A stretch of 64,000 nt of DNA from Otis tarda (taxonomy: Eukaryota; Chordata; Aves; Otidiformes; Otididae): positions 12,790,001-12,854,000 of the forward strand of contig CM048560.1 in NCBI GenBank assembly GCA_026413225.1, written 5' to 3'. The notes beneath the pieces were generated by a model. It did no database searches, was not told the DNA's origin, and saw nothing but the letters and a program-made list of their open reading frames with translations. Shown here piece by piece: positions 28,037 through 40,900 of the stretch (position 1 is the first letter of the stretch; each line of letters starts with the position of its first letter). The translations under genes were made by a program, and so were the position numbers.

Positions 28037-31000
28037 TTGAGAAGGAAGGGTACACACACAGTAATTGCAGTGATTCCTGTCCCAAGGATGCAGTGAGGGC
28101 TATTATCTCCTCTCATAATCCTGTTAACTTCCCAGAGCACCCTATCTTATCAGACACAAGTACTTAAAATAATCCTACACTCCTGATTCCAGGTTTTGTT
28201 TATAGCTCACCTGAATGTATCTCATAAAATGTAGCTCACCTGAATAAGTACACATCACCATTGATCAACTCTGTTAAATACAGTTGGTGCAAATTTTTTG
28301 TTCTGATATAAAAGATATTTAATCTGTAGAATGTTTCTAGATAGCTATGATTTCATTTTCTCTTTAAAGCAAAAGCAAGTTTTATTCAAGGTTTTGTAAT
28401 TGCACTTCTTTAATGATCAGTAGTTGACTAATAGTGCTTAATTCTGGGAATTTTCAACATGTACTCATATTTTACTGCTATCTCACACTTAAATTCAAAC
28501 AACAAGTTCTTATGGCAAGCAGTATCATGGCAAAAAGGGATAGTCTCAGCCTTAAGTGTGAAAACAGGTGATGAAAGCAAGAGCCTGGAGAGGTAATTTT
28601 ATTTCTTTAGATGACACCAGTTATGCTTTTAAGGAGCAATATGTTTAGTTCTAATGTGCTTGAGGAAAGACAGAGAGAAGATTGAGCAGTCCGAAAAAAG
28701 TACCCTCTGGAATTATTTTCTAGCTAGAGTGCTTTAGGTGAGGGTTACCTTTTGGACAGAATCTAATTCCCGCTCCCCGCCCCCCCCCCCCCCCCCGCAG
28801 CAGCGGAGTAAGAGGTAGGAATAATAATAATAACATGTAAGTCTGTCCCAAAGAAAATGGCACAGTTTTTAGTACTTGAAGTAAAGTGAAAAGTCATATA
28901 AGGCTTCTAGGTATTTATTTTCAATAATAGCAATGGTAATTAACCATTGGAGCAGTCCCCTAAAGGAACTGCTCATCTTCTCTTTCGGTTAAAATTTAAA
29001 CTATGTATCTCTGGAGGATTGCTTTCCTTTAGGAACAAGTTGTTAGGTTGAATACAAGTAAATGAATTAAATGTAGTACTTTTTCTTATACAGTAGATTA
29101 GACTTTTGTGTGCAGTAATTACTTGTTGACTAGTACTGTTAAATTAAAAAGTAATTGCTTAATACAACGGATGTAAATTGTTAAAGGAGACATGTTTAAC
29201 AGGAGTAAAATACTCTGAAAAAGTTTTTAAAGACTCCTAATATTGTATTTCAGAGAGAAGGGATGTTTAGCCAAAGGAAGAAGTTAAATATATAAACCAA
29301 TAAAGAAAGAGGAGAAATTTTTTACAAACTTTATGTGAAATATCCTGAAGGTATTACTAGACAATGTAAGTAGTGACATGATGTGGCCTTAAGACTGTTG
29401 GGATAGATTGAAAAACTGTATACATTGGTAAAAGAAAGGCAAGGTAAATTGTAATTGCAGATAATGGGCTAAACCCAAAGTAAAACAGAGTCTGGATTTT
29501 GACTAAAATGTTTAAAACCCATGGAGAAAAGCAGTAATTGAAACAAAACCCATTTCCAACTTAAACATTTGAATAGTGGAATAAAATTATGCTAATCTAA
29601 TGTATCTGCCTTATTGTGCTTTTCTGTTCATTATGCTGCATGCATAAGTATGAGATGGTTATTATCCCTTTGATAATAGTCCTTACTTATCTGCTTCAAA
29701 TTGGTATGCTCTTTCTGAGCATTGCAAATGCTGTCTTTTGAAGGATCTTGTTTACCAAATGAGCTTTCTCTGCTTGTTATATTGTATTTTAATTTAGTTT
29801 TGTTTACACCATGTAAAATGTATTGCAAATGATATTTACTAAATTGTATTATAGGTTATTTGGTGCTTACGTATTACTGGGTACCTCCCACATCGTCACT
29901 CAAGGATTCCATATCCAGTTCCTAAGAATTATGCTGCAGAATACAAGTCAGTCATGACTGGCATCCTATCTGTAGTCAATAAGTGATAGCGGGTACTTCA
30001 GCGAAAGATTTGGGCTGTCCTCATGGTGCACCTAATTATGGCTCTGGGAGGTATTTCTTTGGGAATTGTAGTTGGTGATTGTTTCATGTAAGCAGGCTTA
30101 GTGCTTTTGTGATTTGTGCATTACTTATCACTGTGTCTAGTGTCGATCTTTTGTGGCAAGATGTTTTTTTTTTTCTGTTAGATATTACTATTTCAGAGTA
30201 CTTGTCTGAGTGTTCAACGTTTTGCTCACACACATTAAATACTGGTCACACAATGAGACATGACCTTGCATTTGTAGTGAGGTCCAGAAGCATTCAAAAT
30301 TATTTACTGTGACATGTTTTATGCATTGAATTTCAAAATCAACTCATCAGTTTAATACTGAGCTCTTGTTAAGTTTGCCCTTAAAGAGCTATTATGATCA
30401 TGTCTGTATGTAACACAGATCTAAAAATGAGATATGCAATTATGTAAACCTTCAATTATCATCCTATCATTTCTTTCTCTCTTGTGCTTAGTTTTTATGT
30501 GTCTCAATATCTCCTGAAATTTTTTTTTTTCTAACAGTTTCAGCATAAGGGCTAGAGAAAGCCTTTCTTTGCCTCCTATGTTAAATTAGCCCTAAGACAG
30601 TTGATCAGAGCCCTCACTGAGGCAGGAATTTGAGCAACCTTGGGCAAAAAGTAGATAGGAACTTTGGTTTCCCTACCAAAGTTTACTGCAAAAACTAGAC
30701 TATTGTTCCAAAAAGCTTGAGGTTTGGTTTTTTTCACTACTTAAAGAAAGCTGCATTTGTCTGATACTGTAGGTATGATGCGGTTACACTGAAAAGAACT
30801 AGTATGTGAACCTTTATTAGCTTAAGGCATGAGCTGAGCGCTGAAATGCTGAATGCTGAATGAAACCTGCCAGAACTGGTTTCTCTGTATATTTCCAAAA
30901 TTAAATTTTCAGGCCTGAAGGGCCTTAAAGCTTAAAGACTTAAAAAATTCAGTATGTACATACTCTAGGTACCACTAGTGTAGACAATCGTTTATTTGGG

Positions 31001-33639
31001 GACAAGGTGGCAGAGGTTCTGTTTCTGGCTTTTAATGTGTGCCTAGAAGTCTATTTTAATCAGGAAAGAGTACATTTTTGTAGTATGTTCTTATGTGAAT
31101 CAGTGGAACAAAAGAGCTTGAATTCAGTACATAATATATTTAGGATGTTCTGGTAGTTTGTTAAGGAAATTTTCCTATGTATTTTCTAAATGCATTCTCC
31201 ATTTTATGTTTTTATTATAGTGAAGTAAAGTTGCAGACAAATCCTAGAAAGTCTGGCATAGCCCAAGCCTCAATACTTTGGAACTTTTATTGTGTGTGGT
31301 TGTAAAAACAGGGCATTGTAAGCACCTGTTATACAAGGATTCAGAGGAACAAGCTTGCTGATGAGGTTCAGGTGGTGGCCAAATGAGTTCTCAATGAATA
31401 CTGAAGACAGAGGCTATCCTATTAGACTGGCTCTCGTAGAAGCCTGTGTGTGAGACAGTTTCTGTGAACTGTGGGTTTCTGATAAGTAGTGGGTGCTCAG
31501 ATAAAAACATGGTGTCTCAGAACAAAAGGGAGAACAAACAGTACTCTGGATTCCTGACTAAGCTTTCTGCCAGAATTTAGGCATGTGAAGTAGTTAGTCC
31601 TTAGATTTTGTGGCTCAGTTTTAGATTTAGGACATCTAAGATCTTCTTAAAATACACTTTAGGATATCTAAGGATTCATTTTTTGGGTCTCATCCGAAGT
31701 ACTTCACTAAAGCACAACCATCGTTACTTTCAGAGGCACTACTGCTTTCTTACAGATGCCGCATGACCACTTTTGTTCTTTAAATATCCGATCAAATTCT
31801 ACCCTGAAAGTGTAGCTGGAAATTTGGCAACAACTCTTGGAGCTGTAGTTTATTAAATGAATTCTACAGCTGCAAAGTTTTAGCAATTTTTATTTTGGAC
31901 CTATATCAAAAGCTTTGCATTGTATAAATGTGTGTAAAAGACTTAATCAGTGATGCATAATGAAGATTTAATTGTGGCTGGCTTTCTGCAATGCCCAGAC
32001 TGCTTCCTCAGTGGGGGATGAGCATTGAATCAAATCCCATTTAGAGCCTTAGCCTGCAAAGTACAGATTAATCTCAGAATGGCATGAGGATCTTCTCATT
32101 TAATCTGATAAGAGTGCTGCAAGTATGGAGCACTTAATGGTGTTGACCTGGCGCACTCAGAAAAACAGTAGACGTAGATTCATTCAGGGCTTAGTTGTGT
32201 TTGGTTTTAGACAAGCATAACCTTCATGTCCACCTTCACTGTAACTTTCTACATCTTACACCTTTTAAGATCTATTAGTCCATAGTGGTAAATGCACAGC
32301 CACTAATTTTCAGTTTCTAAGACCTTCTATTACCATTTTACTAAGTTTATTTACTTTGTTACAACTCAGATGTGTTTTATAGATGAAAAAACAGCTTAAA
32401 AATTTAAAGGGTTTTGTTGGAAAAATCTTTGAATTGGAAGAAAGCAATCAGAATGCACTCATCAAAAAGTCACTGATTTCCAGGCAAATATTCCCAGATT
32501 TATGTTGGATGTGATTTTTAAAGGGGTAGTCCACAGGTTTAGACATGTAAGTAACTGAGAAATATGGTCCAAAAATAAGGTAAATTAAAATAATTCATGT
32601 GTACTTAGCAATCTTATTTGTAGGATTGGTTACCGTTAATGGTTTAATTTTGCTTTTGAAGAAGACAGATAAAGCCATTTAATAATGCATATTGTAGTCT
32701 TTGGGTCAGCTGTAGTGGCAGAAATGGTCCTCTTGAGCTTTTCTGGTATATGTAGAAGCAAAACAAGAGATTCATATTCTTTTATGGTAGTTACAACAAG
32801 TCAAGTGTGTTTTTTTGCAGATTAAAGATTTTGACTTGATGATAGGAACAATAGTGCCATCCACATATTTAGACCACCTGTGAAAACCAAGTGTTTGGAA
32901 TTAGAGCATCATGCTGTGAATATAGAGTAGCATGAGTGTTATCAAGCATAAAACAGGAGTGTGCTTGCTAATCTGCCAGGATGCACTGACTCCAGTGTTT
33001 CATGACTTCCTAGTTTGAGCAATAGAAATGGAATAGAAGATGAAAGAATTAAAGGTTTCTTTTATAATAGATGGAAATCTTGAAAACTAATCTGATCCGT
33101 CCTCCAGAGTTTTTTTAGCTGAAAATGTATATTTTCAAAAACTTCTTGTGCATATGAAAGTAGCATGATATATTAACAGAGCATTAAGAGCAAGTAAAAT
33201 TTATCTTTACATCTTTGTATGCTCTTGTAATGGCAAATAAATTTTTGATTGCTCAGTTATAAAGGAAATAAAATACTAGAAGTAATATGTTAAAACTATC
33301 CGGTGGCATAATTCTTGAGCTTATTTTAAGTATCTTTTCATCAAATTTTGATTAAAAAAAAAAAATAATTTTTGCTCGTATTAAAGATAGCTTTCTGTTG
33401 AGTTGTGGTTAGTTCCACTTGTTAGAAAAATGCATTACTGTGATCAGTAAGCATTTTTACTTTATCTCGGTAGTTCTGAGCTCAATCTGATATTAATGTG
33501 GTAGTAGCTATCTGTATTTTCTAATGAGTGCTTAACACTAAACTAAAAAAGGGAAATAAAAATATAACAAATATTAAATATTTCATACATAGCAAACACT
33601 GCTATCAGAGATCTATTTAACAGATAATCTGTTTATCAG
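28037..33639. other. Unannotated DNA between two CR1 fragments
   Basis: No gene or element was recognised, apart from the C17 run listed separately and a short AAT trinucleotide patch near 28821-28834. A moderately less AT-rich patch at about 29860-30070 could not be assigned. If the flanking CR1 pieces come from one insertion, some or all of this interval entered or moved later. Confidence 0.45.
28771..28803. repeat. C17 run with GC-rich flanks
   Basis: An uninterrupted run of 17 C (28780-28796) follows CGCTCCCCG and precedes GCAGCAGCGG. The minus strand therefore carries a long G run plus further G runs, a G-quadruplex-type sequence, and the plus strand could form an i-motif. It stands alone in AT-rich DNA with a small cluster of CpG. 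Homopolymer length in assemblies is unreliable, so the exact count may be wrong. Confidence 0.85.
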
Positions 33640-34106
33640 CTCCCAGACGGACTTTGTATCATTGATCATAACCCTTTGTACCTAGTGACTCAAACGATTT
33701 TCCACCCACCTCCATATCTCACAATTCTATGTACACTTCCAGCTTGACTACAGGGATACTGTAGGATACTGTGCTTGAAATCTTTTCAAAAGTTAAACTA
33801 TATTTGCTGCTATCTTCCCATCTGCAGAACCAGTCAGCTCCTCAAAGGTGGCAGCTAGATTTTTTTACGTATGCTTTGCCCTTGGTAAGGAATTTCGTTT
33901 GTATCCAGTCATGATTTTACCCTTCATGTGCCTTGAGGTGAATTCTGCCTAAACTTGCTCCATAACCCTCCAGGGAGTGAGGTCAGGACGGTTCAGCCTG
34001 AAAATCCTTGGATTCCTTTTTCCCCGTGAGTGTGATGACTGGCTTTTTCCAGTCACCAGGAACCTCCCGTTCGCCATGACCTCTCAAGGCTGATAATGAG
34101 TAATCT
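33640..34106 (-). mobile_element. CR1 LINE fragment, reverse-transcriptase fingers and palm
   Basis: The minus strand encodes a degraded CR1 ORF2 segment. In order I see LIISLERSWRTGGSW for the family block LSIIFERSWRTGEVPEDW, then RVMEQV for KVMEQLI, SRHMKGK for SRHMKDKK, a worn version of the VVYLDFSKAFDTVSH block, and finally WVENRLSH and QRVMINDTKSVW for WIENWLNRRAQRVVINGTKSSW. The match stops just before the PQGSVLGP motif. Several in-frame stops and frame changes show that it is dead, and the divergence suggests an old insertion. Neither the 5' part nor the 3' UTR is attached. The nearby minus-strand fragment at 27962-28036 continues the protein almost exactly where this one ends. Confidence 0.82.
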
Positions 34107-37100
34107 CTCAGTTCTGTTTGATTCCCTCCCCCTTCCCCCCAATGTCTCACTAACATGCAAAATATGATTCAAAATCATGCAGAAAGGAGACTGGTATTTC
34201 TTATTCAAGTAAAATGTATCATCAGTAGTGCACTCTACTGAATATGGCACAGAGCTTCAGTTCACAGACTTGCTTTAAAGAAAGAAATGCAGCATAATTA
34301 TGGCATTAAATTGGAAGATAGCTTAAATTTGAAATTAAAAGTTAAAAAAAATAACTTGCATTAACAGATATAAATTAAGTCTTTAAAAAGCCACTATTCT
34401 TCTCTACAACCTCACAATAACCTTTTTTTTTTCCAACAAACACTATCAGGTGCAGTATTCCAGAAAGAAAAATACACGATGCTTATTCTCCCCTCTTGTG
34501 TGCAGGCTAGATGCAGAGATCACAGGAAAAAAAAAATATTTCTATTAAATGTTATTGGTTAATACATTTTAACTTGATTATTTCTTCATCATCGTTCTCA
34601 TAGAATGACTTTTTACTTAGTAAACTTTAGCTTAATTAGCTAAAAAAAAGTAAAAAAAAAAAAAGTAAAAAAATAAAAAGCACATTTTTACTTAGTAAAC
34701 TTTAGCTTAATTAGGAGGAGTAGTGGTTTGCTTTATATTCTGTTGACAGATTTAATGAATATCTACTCTGTGTCAGAAATTTATATAATCTAAAATAATC
34801 TATTACTACAGTTGGTTACATACATCTTGATTTTAGTTAAAAATTATCTGCAGAGTATAATAGCAAGTGCATTTCTGATTTATCACGGCTTAGAAATTTC
34901 CATTGGTATGTGTATGATGTATGTATTAGATTAAACTTATATTATGCTTTACTTGGACTTTGTTTTGATTAGTTCATTTAGGACCCAAGCAAAAGTGCAT
35001 GAAAGTGTTTGTAAACTCTTCCTTTGCTTCAAGTGGATTTTAAATCGGACTAAAAATCTCATTGTTTGCTCCAAGAAATTCATGGAAATATTCCATGTTC
35101 TGAACTGTAAAGAATATTTTTTAATATATTGACATTAATCTTAGCTTGGTCCTAAAAAATAATCAATGAGCAATCTACAAGAAATTTAATGAAAACATAT
35201 ATTTATTAAAAAAATCTTAATAATGTTATTTTTAATTGAATTTAACTCCAAGTCATGAAAGGAGCTAAAGGAGCCATAGCTTTGGGCAGGTAAAGAGAGA
35301 ATTTGCTTTTAGTCCTTTCCAATTTTACTTTTCAGTCTTTGTAATGTGCCAGCTCTTACTAGTTAGCAAATATACCAGCCAAGTATGATGGTTTGCATCA
35401 CCATTTATAGATTTGGTTTTTCAAATGTAGAATTCAGCAAGTCTCATCCCTGCGTGTATCTGTTACATCTGCATTAGTGTTTGATAAATAGCTAAAGTGT
35501 GAAGATGTAGACAGGTGGTTTAGTCATCTATGAATCATAAACCTAAACATATATACAGATCTCTTTCTTGATTTTTCTCCCAATCTTTTTGCCTGGGTTA
35601 TGGTTATTTAGAACAAAAATGTTGATATAAATCAGAAACATCCTATTTTATACAACCTGTTAATTAGAAATGCTCTGTGTTTAAAACTGTTGTTCTGATA
35701 GGAAGCCGTGTTAGCACTGTGTTCCCTTATACGTCTGTATTTCAGCCTGAACTATTCTTGGTGCTAATGTGTGCCTAATCAATTAGGAATTAATTTGTAC
35801 TCAATTTATATAATTTGGAGGTTTTTTCCATTGTTTATACAAACTAGATATTAATTTCTCAGTGGCTGCAGAAGGTGTAGCTCCCTTATAGCGTTTCCAG
35901 TATTGCAGGGACTATTGCAATTGTGCTTTAATAAATTATTCTGACTCTGAAATATCAGTGGTGTAGTCTTGTTTTACTGTAACTTTAGCTTGAAGTGTAG
36001 AATTGTAGACAATATTCTGTTGAATTTAGAAAATATTATCTACAAAGATATTCATCATTGCTTTTCCATAGATAGGTAATCCAGAAAAAAAAAAATTATC
36101 AGCACTTGAGCAGTTAACTGCATTAATATCCAGATTAGATTTGTGAGTTAATACTGCATTGAGATGAAGGGGATAATATCTACCTTGCCACGTGACTGTT
36201 TCAAGCTGTCTGCAGCTTTAGGCAGACATCATATACATGCCACACTTAAAAAGGTTATCTCTGTATCTGGAATAATGTTTAGAGCCTCAGGCTCAAATTT
36301 GACTGTGTTTTGCTTGATATCTACTGTTGCAAGGATATAAAGCAACTATAAACCTGTCTAACCAACCTGTTAATCCCAGTTTATAGCTCTTCTGCAGGTC
36401 TAGAATGATGTGAAGTAGTGCGAGTAAGGAAAAAAATGTGGCCCTCAGTTTTTTTTTTTTTGTAAAAGGAACTTTAGATTTTTGAAGCACAATTATGTAG
36501 AAGTTTAAAAGTAACCCGCAATTATGTGGCAATTTATATGCTTGCTGATTAAAAGTATATGGAAGACCCTGCTTGCACTCTCCTGTGAAGATATCCAGCA
36601 GGTGCACAATCCATTCTGCTTTTATACACAGATGCAGAGATCTGTCTCGGTGTCATAAACCCTTGAAAACTGTAACCCATAGCATAGTTCCTGTAATCTC
36701 TTCTAGTTTCAATGGTTGAATATCGATTACAAGGATGGACTGAGGGAAGGAAGTCTGATTAAATACCAAAAGTATATATTTTCCTGACTAAAATATTGGG
36801 TTCATTCTTCAAAACCAAATTTAATTTACAAGGGAGGGGAATTGCCTATACTGACTTGAAAGCATACTCCAGTGAGGTTTAATCTGAAAAATGATAACAT
36901 GCTGATCTATTACATTTATGCACCTTGGTGATAAAGAGCTGCTTTATCTTAGTAAAGAATGCTTTTTCAATTCATTATGACAGAATTTTTGAAAGAATGC
37001 AACTTCTGAAATCCCTCTAATTAAATATGGTTTTAGCTCTTAGTTTTCATATTGCCAAGTTAGAGGAGATTTTTTTAAAAGGAAAAATTTACTAAGGGGA

Positions 37101-37684
37101 AAAAAGTGAGCATTGAAGGTCAGTGTCTTATTCAGAATACTGTGTGAGGAATATGATTTAATATTTTGATATTTTCTATGTCACATGGATTCAGTGTTTC
37201 TTATTTCGAGTAAAAATAGCAGAAAACTTAATCATGAAACCATAACTTATTCTTGAGGGGTTCTGGGAGATTAGTTCTTCATTCTTGCAGGTATAATGGC
37301 AAAATAAATGTGATATCTTGAATTGGAACTGGATGAGAATGTTTTTGCAGGCAGTGCATTATATTTTCAAGCATGTGCATTTCCTTTCAACCAACCTTAA
37401 ACTCTTTCAAGCAATCAAAATACATTCTGATGAGTGATGTATTTACCCACTGCTAGGTAATTCTATTTTTCCACCTGAACATTAAGACTCATTAATCACT
37501 GATGCTCACTGAAGTCAAGGACTGTAAGTCCGAATTTTGAAAGAGGATTTAGGGAATTATGTATTCTAACAAAACTAGGCTTGGACAAGTCCTGGAGGCC
37601 TCACTATTACTTGGAAAATTTTAAGGTGAAAATAGGATCTGACTTGTCTAGTTCCAGACAGGCACGTTCTACAATTGTTTCATG
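34107..37684. other. Unannotated AT-rich DNA
   Basis: No gene was recognised. It includes a C-rich tract at about 34124-34140 (CCCTCCCCCTTCCCCCC), the 30-bp duplication listed separately, and ordinary AT-rich sequence up to the solo LTR. Open frames such as 36293-36607 (-, 104 codons) have no recognisable domain. Confidence 0.55.
34610..34714. repeat. Exact 30-bp direct duplication around an A-rich spacer
   Basis: Copies at 34610-34639 and 34685-34714 are identical over 30 bp, beginning TTTTTACTTAG and ending GCTTAATTAG. The 45-bp spacer is nearly all A with scattered GT. The first copy continues into GCTAA, making a near-palindrome with the repeat end. The perfect identity suggests a recent tandem duplication of a 75-bp unit. 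It is rather long to be a LINE target-site duplication. Confidence 0.9.
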
Positions 37685-37991
37685 AATAATGTCGTAGTTC
37701 AGCCCTGATCAGGACCAGACTCAGGCCTCCCCCTCTGCGCCTCTGCCCCCGCTCAGCTTCTTCACATCTTCTCTTCTCTCTTTTTTTTTTTTCTGTTTTC
37801 CCCTTCTTAAATACGTTATCGCAGAGGCGTTATCACGGGACATTCTGCTACCAATTGGCTCGTCCTTGGCCAGCAGCAGGTCCGCCCTAGGCCCGGCCGA
37901 GTCCACTAAACAAAGGGGAGCGACTTCTAGCAGTTTCCTGCAGAAGCTACCACCTTAGGCCCCCCCTCACTAACAAAACCACGACAAATAA
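37685..37991 (-). mobile_element. Solo LTR of an avian endogenous retrovirus, ERVL-like, with target-site duplication
   Basis: A 297-bp LTR spans 37690-37986. Its ends are inverted: TGTCGTAGTT at the left and AACCACGACA at the right (nine of ten bases pair). Both sides are flanked by the 5-bp duplication AATAA (37685-37689 and 37987-37991). The minus strand carries a TATA-like TATTTAAG about two-thirds of the way along, and the body is clearly richer in G+C than the surroundings, so I place the element on the minus strand. There is no internal region, so this is a solo LTR left by recombination between two LTRs. A 5-bp duplication fits the ERVL class best, but the family is not certain. Nearly intact ends and duplication suggest a moderate rather than ancient age. 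The open frame inside it is incidental. Confidence 0.85.
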
Positions 37992-40900
37992 TTACAGCAC
38001 ATATACTAATAATGTAAGTTCTTTTGGAGACACTTGGTTTGTATTCCAGATGCTATGTTTTTAATGCAAGTATATCCATAGCTGAAGAATTTTTGATTGT
38101 GGGATCTTTATAGAACAGGAGTAAACCTTTGTATAAGATAGAGATACTGCTTGTAAGATAGGTTGTATTTCTGCCATAGAGGATATAGACTATTTCAGAA
38201 TGCTTATCTAACTTAATTGCAGTTTTTCTTACCCTCAAGAGCTTTCGAACTTGTCTAGAACTCCTAAAAGTTATGAGAAGAAAAAACCAACCCTCATATT
38301 TTTTTTTTCCTACTATGAGGAAGAAATTATATTGACTAGAACCCAGTTTTGATAATCATTATTTGAGGAAGGCAAAATGCCATAGCAGTGAGATCAGTTT
38401 GGCCTACCACCTATTTGAGTAGATTCTTTAAATCAAAGCAAGTATTAAATGCCAAGAATATTTCTAGATGGTTTAAGCCAATATACGTTTTTCACTGAGA
38501 TTAAAACCGTCAGTTTGGGATGACAGGTACTTCTCACAAATACAATTAAATATAGGCAGAGCTTTTAAAATTTTTATTTCACCCTTTTTCTGGATGGGGC
38601 TGGTGGTAATATAGTGCTTTAACCTGAGCATATGGTGCAGTATTTTGAGTTTCAATGTACACACTGTGGGAATCTTACTTTTATGTTAACACCGTATAAT
38701 GCAATCAGGTATTTTTTCTGGGAAATAATGTGACCAGAACATTCACTTACAAGGGAATTTCACTGTTATTTGGCATCAATTAACTTTACATAAAAATCAT
38801 TTGTTACAATTCCCATGTAAAACAGAAATATTTATCTTAAGTGGCAAATTACACTTAGCGCTTTTGATTTTTATGTTGATGTAATTTTATTCTACTGTAA
38901 CTAATTTAACATTAATTAATGTCCAGATTAGCATTTCAATGCTAATACATTGGTGTTGGGAATTGCTGGGATTTTCCTTTTACACAATGTAGTTGGTACA
39001 TGTAGCTGGGAATCGGGGAGCGTTTTTTTCTCATTGGAAAACTGATGGAACTGTCTTTCTGTCATCCTCTGTGTTCCTGAGTAATATAGTGGTTGGGATT
39101 CGCTGTGGCTCCATTGACGTTCTTTAGAATAGGTGTGAAAGCATCCAGATATTGCTCTGGCCATACCATTGTAGGATCTGTATTCTCCAGAACTGCCCTG
39201 AGCAATGGGAGTAGCTTCTCTGCAGTGTAGGGGTCTCACTCTTTGAATGAAACTGTGCTAATACTCTTCAAATGGCAGTATTCGCAAAACTACATAAGAG
39301 CAAGTACATAGCCAGACATTCTTTCTCATTCTTGCTACTAAGGGTAGTGATTCTATGGCAAGATTTTCTTCTTGAAGGAAATACTTCCATAGTCTTGTCC
39401 AATTGAAAAGCAGCCATCTGTTGACTTGCAGTATTATAGACGCTAGTAATCTTATGCAAGAAATAATATGTTCTATCTTCCTTGAAAATTCTTTAACTGT
39501 TTAACTTGTGTTGTATTATGGACTATGATATATAAAATATATAAATAGCATAATCATAAATATTCATAAACTTATTTCAAAAAATTCTTGTGAGAAGTCT
39601 TACCCCGGTTGTGCCATGGAATTGCTATCAATGACTTTGCAAAACCAAGCTGGGAATAGTGCTGATACAGTCATAACTGCACAAGAAGGTAATTCACATT
39701 TTCTTAAAACATACCAGTTCTGTGCTTCTAAGAAATTATTTTCAATTTATATTTTCTTTTATTATACTGCAAGTGCAAGCCTCTGCAGAAGGAAGGACCT
39801 GGGATGTTCACCCAGGGACTCCTGTGAGGGTACAGAAGGTATTTTATTTATTGGTGAAATAGTTAAAACCAAGTCTGTACATGGGCCCTTTGTTCCATAG
39901 CTGCTTGAACAAGCTCTGGTGTTCAGTAGTCTTTGTCCTCATTGTGAATCGACCCTTTGTCTTGACTATGAATAGCTTGTGAACATGATGCTGTTTTGGA
40001 GGCTGTGTTTGCTATTCAATTAGTGTTTTATGCAGACAAGGAGGTTTTTTTGCATCTAGATTGTTCATTGTTTGTCCAAGGAATGACTTAGGTTATAGAT
40101 AAATTCCCCTGGAATTTACTTCTCAGTAATTCAATGGATATATATGAAAAAGGAGCAATATGCAGGCTTGCATATTCCTTATTCGTAATACAGAGCCATG
40201 GGTAAGTATTCTTCCAAAAGGTCCTAATTTATGAAACAAAAATTACTTTCTGTGTTTCCATATGCGGCTGCCTGAAATAACATGAACTCTGAGGCTAAAT
40301 TGTCAGAAAAAGTTGTGATGGGAAAGGAACTAGTTTTCTGAAGATGTTCCCCACTAGTTTGAAATGATCATTTTATGAATATTCTCATCTTTCATAAAAG
40401 TTAGTCATAGGAATCTTCCTCCAATCTGCATCAACAGGTTTCTATTATTCTTTCGTTTTTAATAGCCATTCAATTTGTAAGCCTTTCTTTCCATCAGTAA
40501 TGTTCCTTGGGTGTTCAGTTATTCAGTAGCTACTAAGTAGCGCATCTCTATTGTCGTTAGAAGGATGCCCATCTGATTACCAGCCAGCGACTTGGAGGCA
40601 GTTACAAGAGTTAATGGCAGCTGAAGCAGAGACAACCCAGTTGGGCAGAATTCCTTTTGTATCACTATGTAAACTAAGTGACACTTCGTTGGAGGTAGTT
40701 AACAGTAGTACAAATTGGTGGAAATGAAATGATAGTCAGGTCCTATACGTCTGAGGAAGTAGTAGAAAATTAAAATGTCCCAGCAAGGCAAATTACAGCA
40801 GTTTGGAATTTAGAGAGCAAACAATGTCTCTGGACACAAAAAAAGAATTTTACGAAGAACAGTGCTGAGCATAAAAAAAAGAAAACTATCTTTGTGGAAT

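Noticed and set aside
34053-34250. 65-codon minus frame containing LERSWRTGG
   Set aside because: Not a host gene; its C-terminal part is the start of the CR1 reverse-transcriptase fragment.
37721-37906. 61-codon minus-strand frame
   Set aside because: Lies wholly inside the solo LTR and is incidental.
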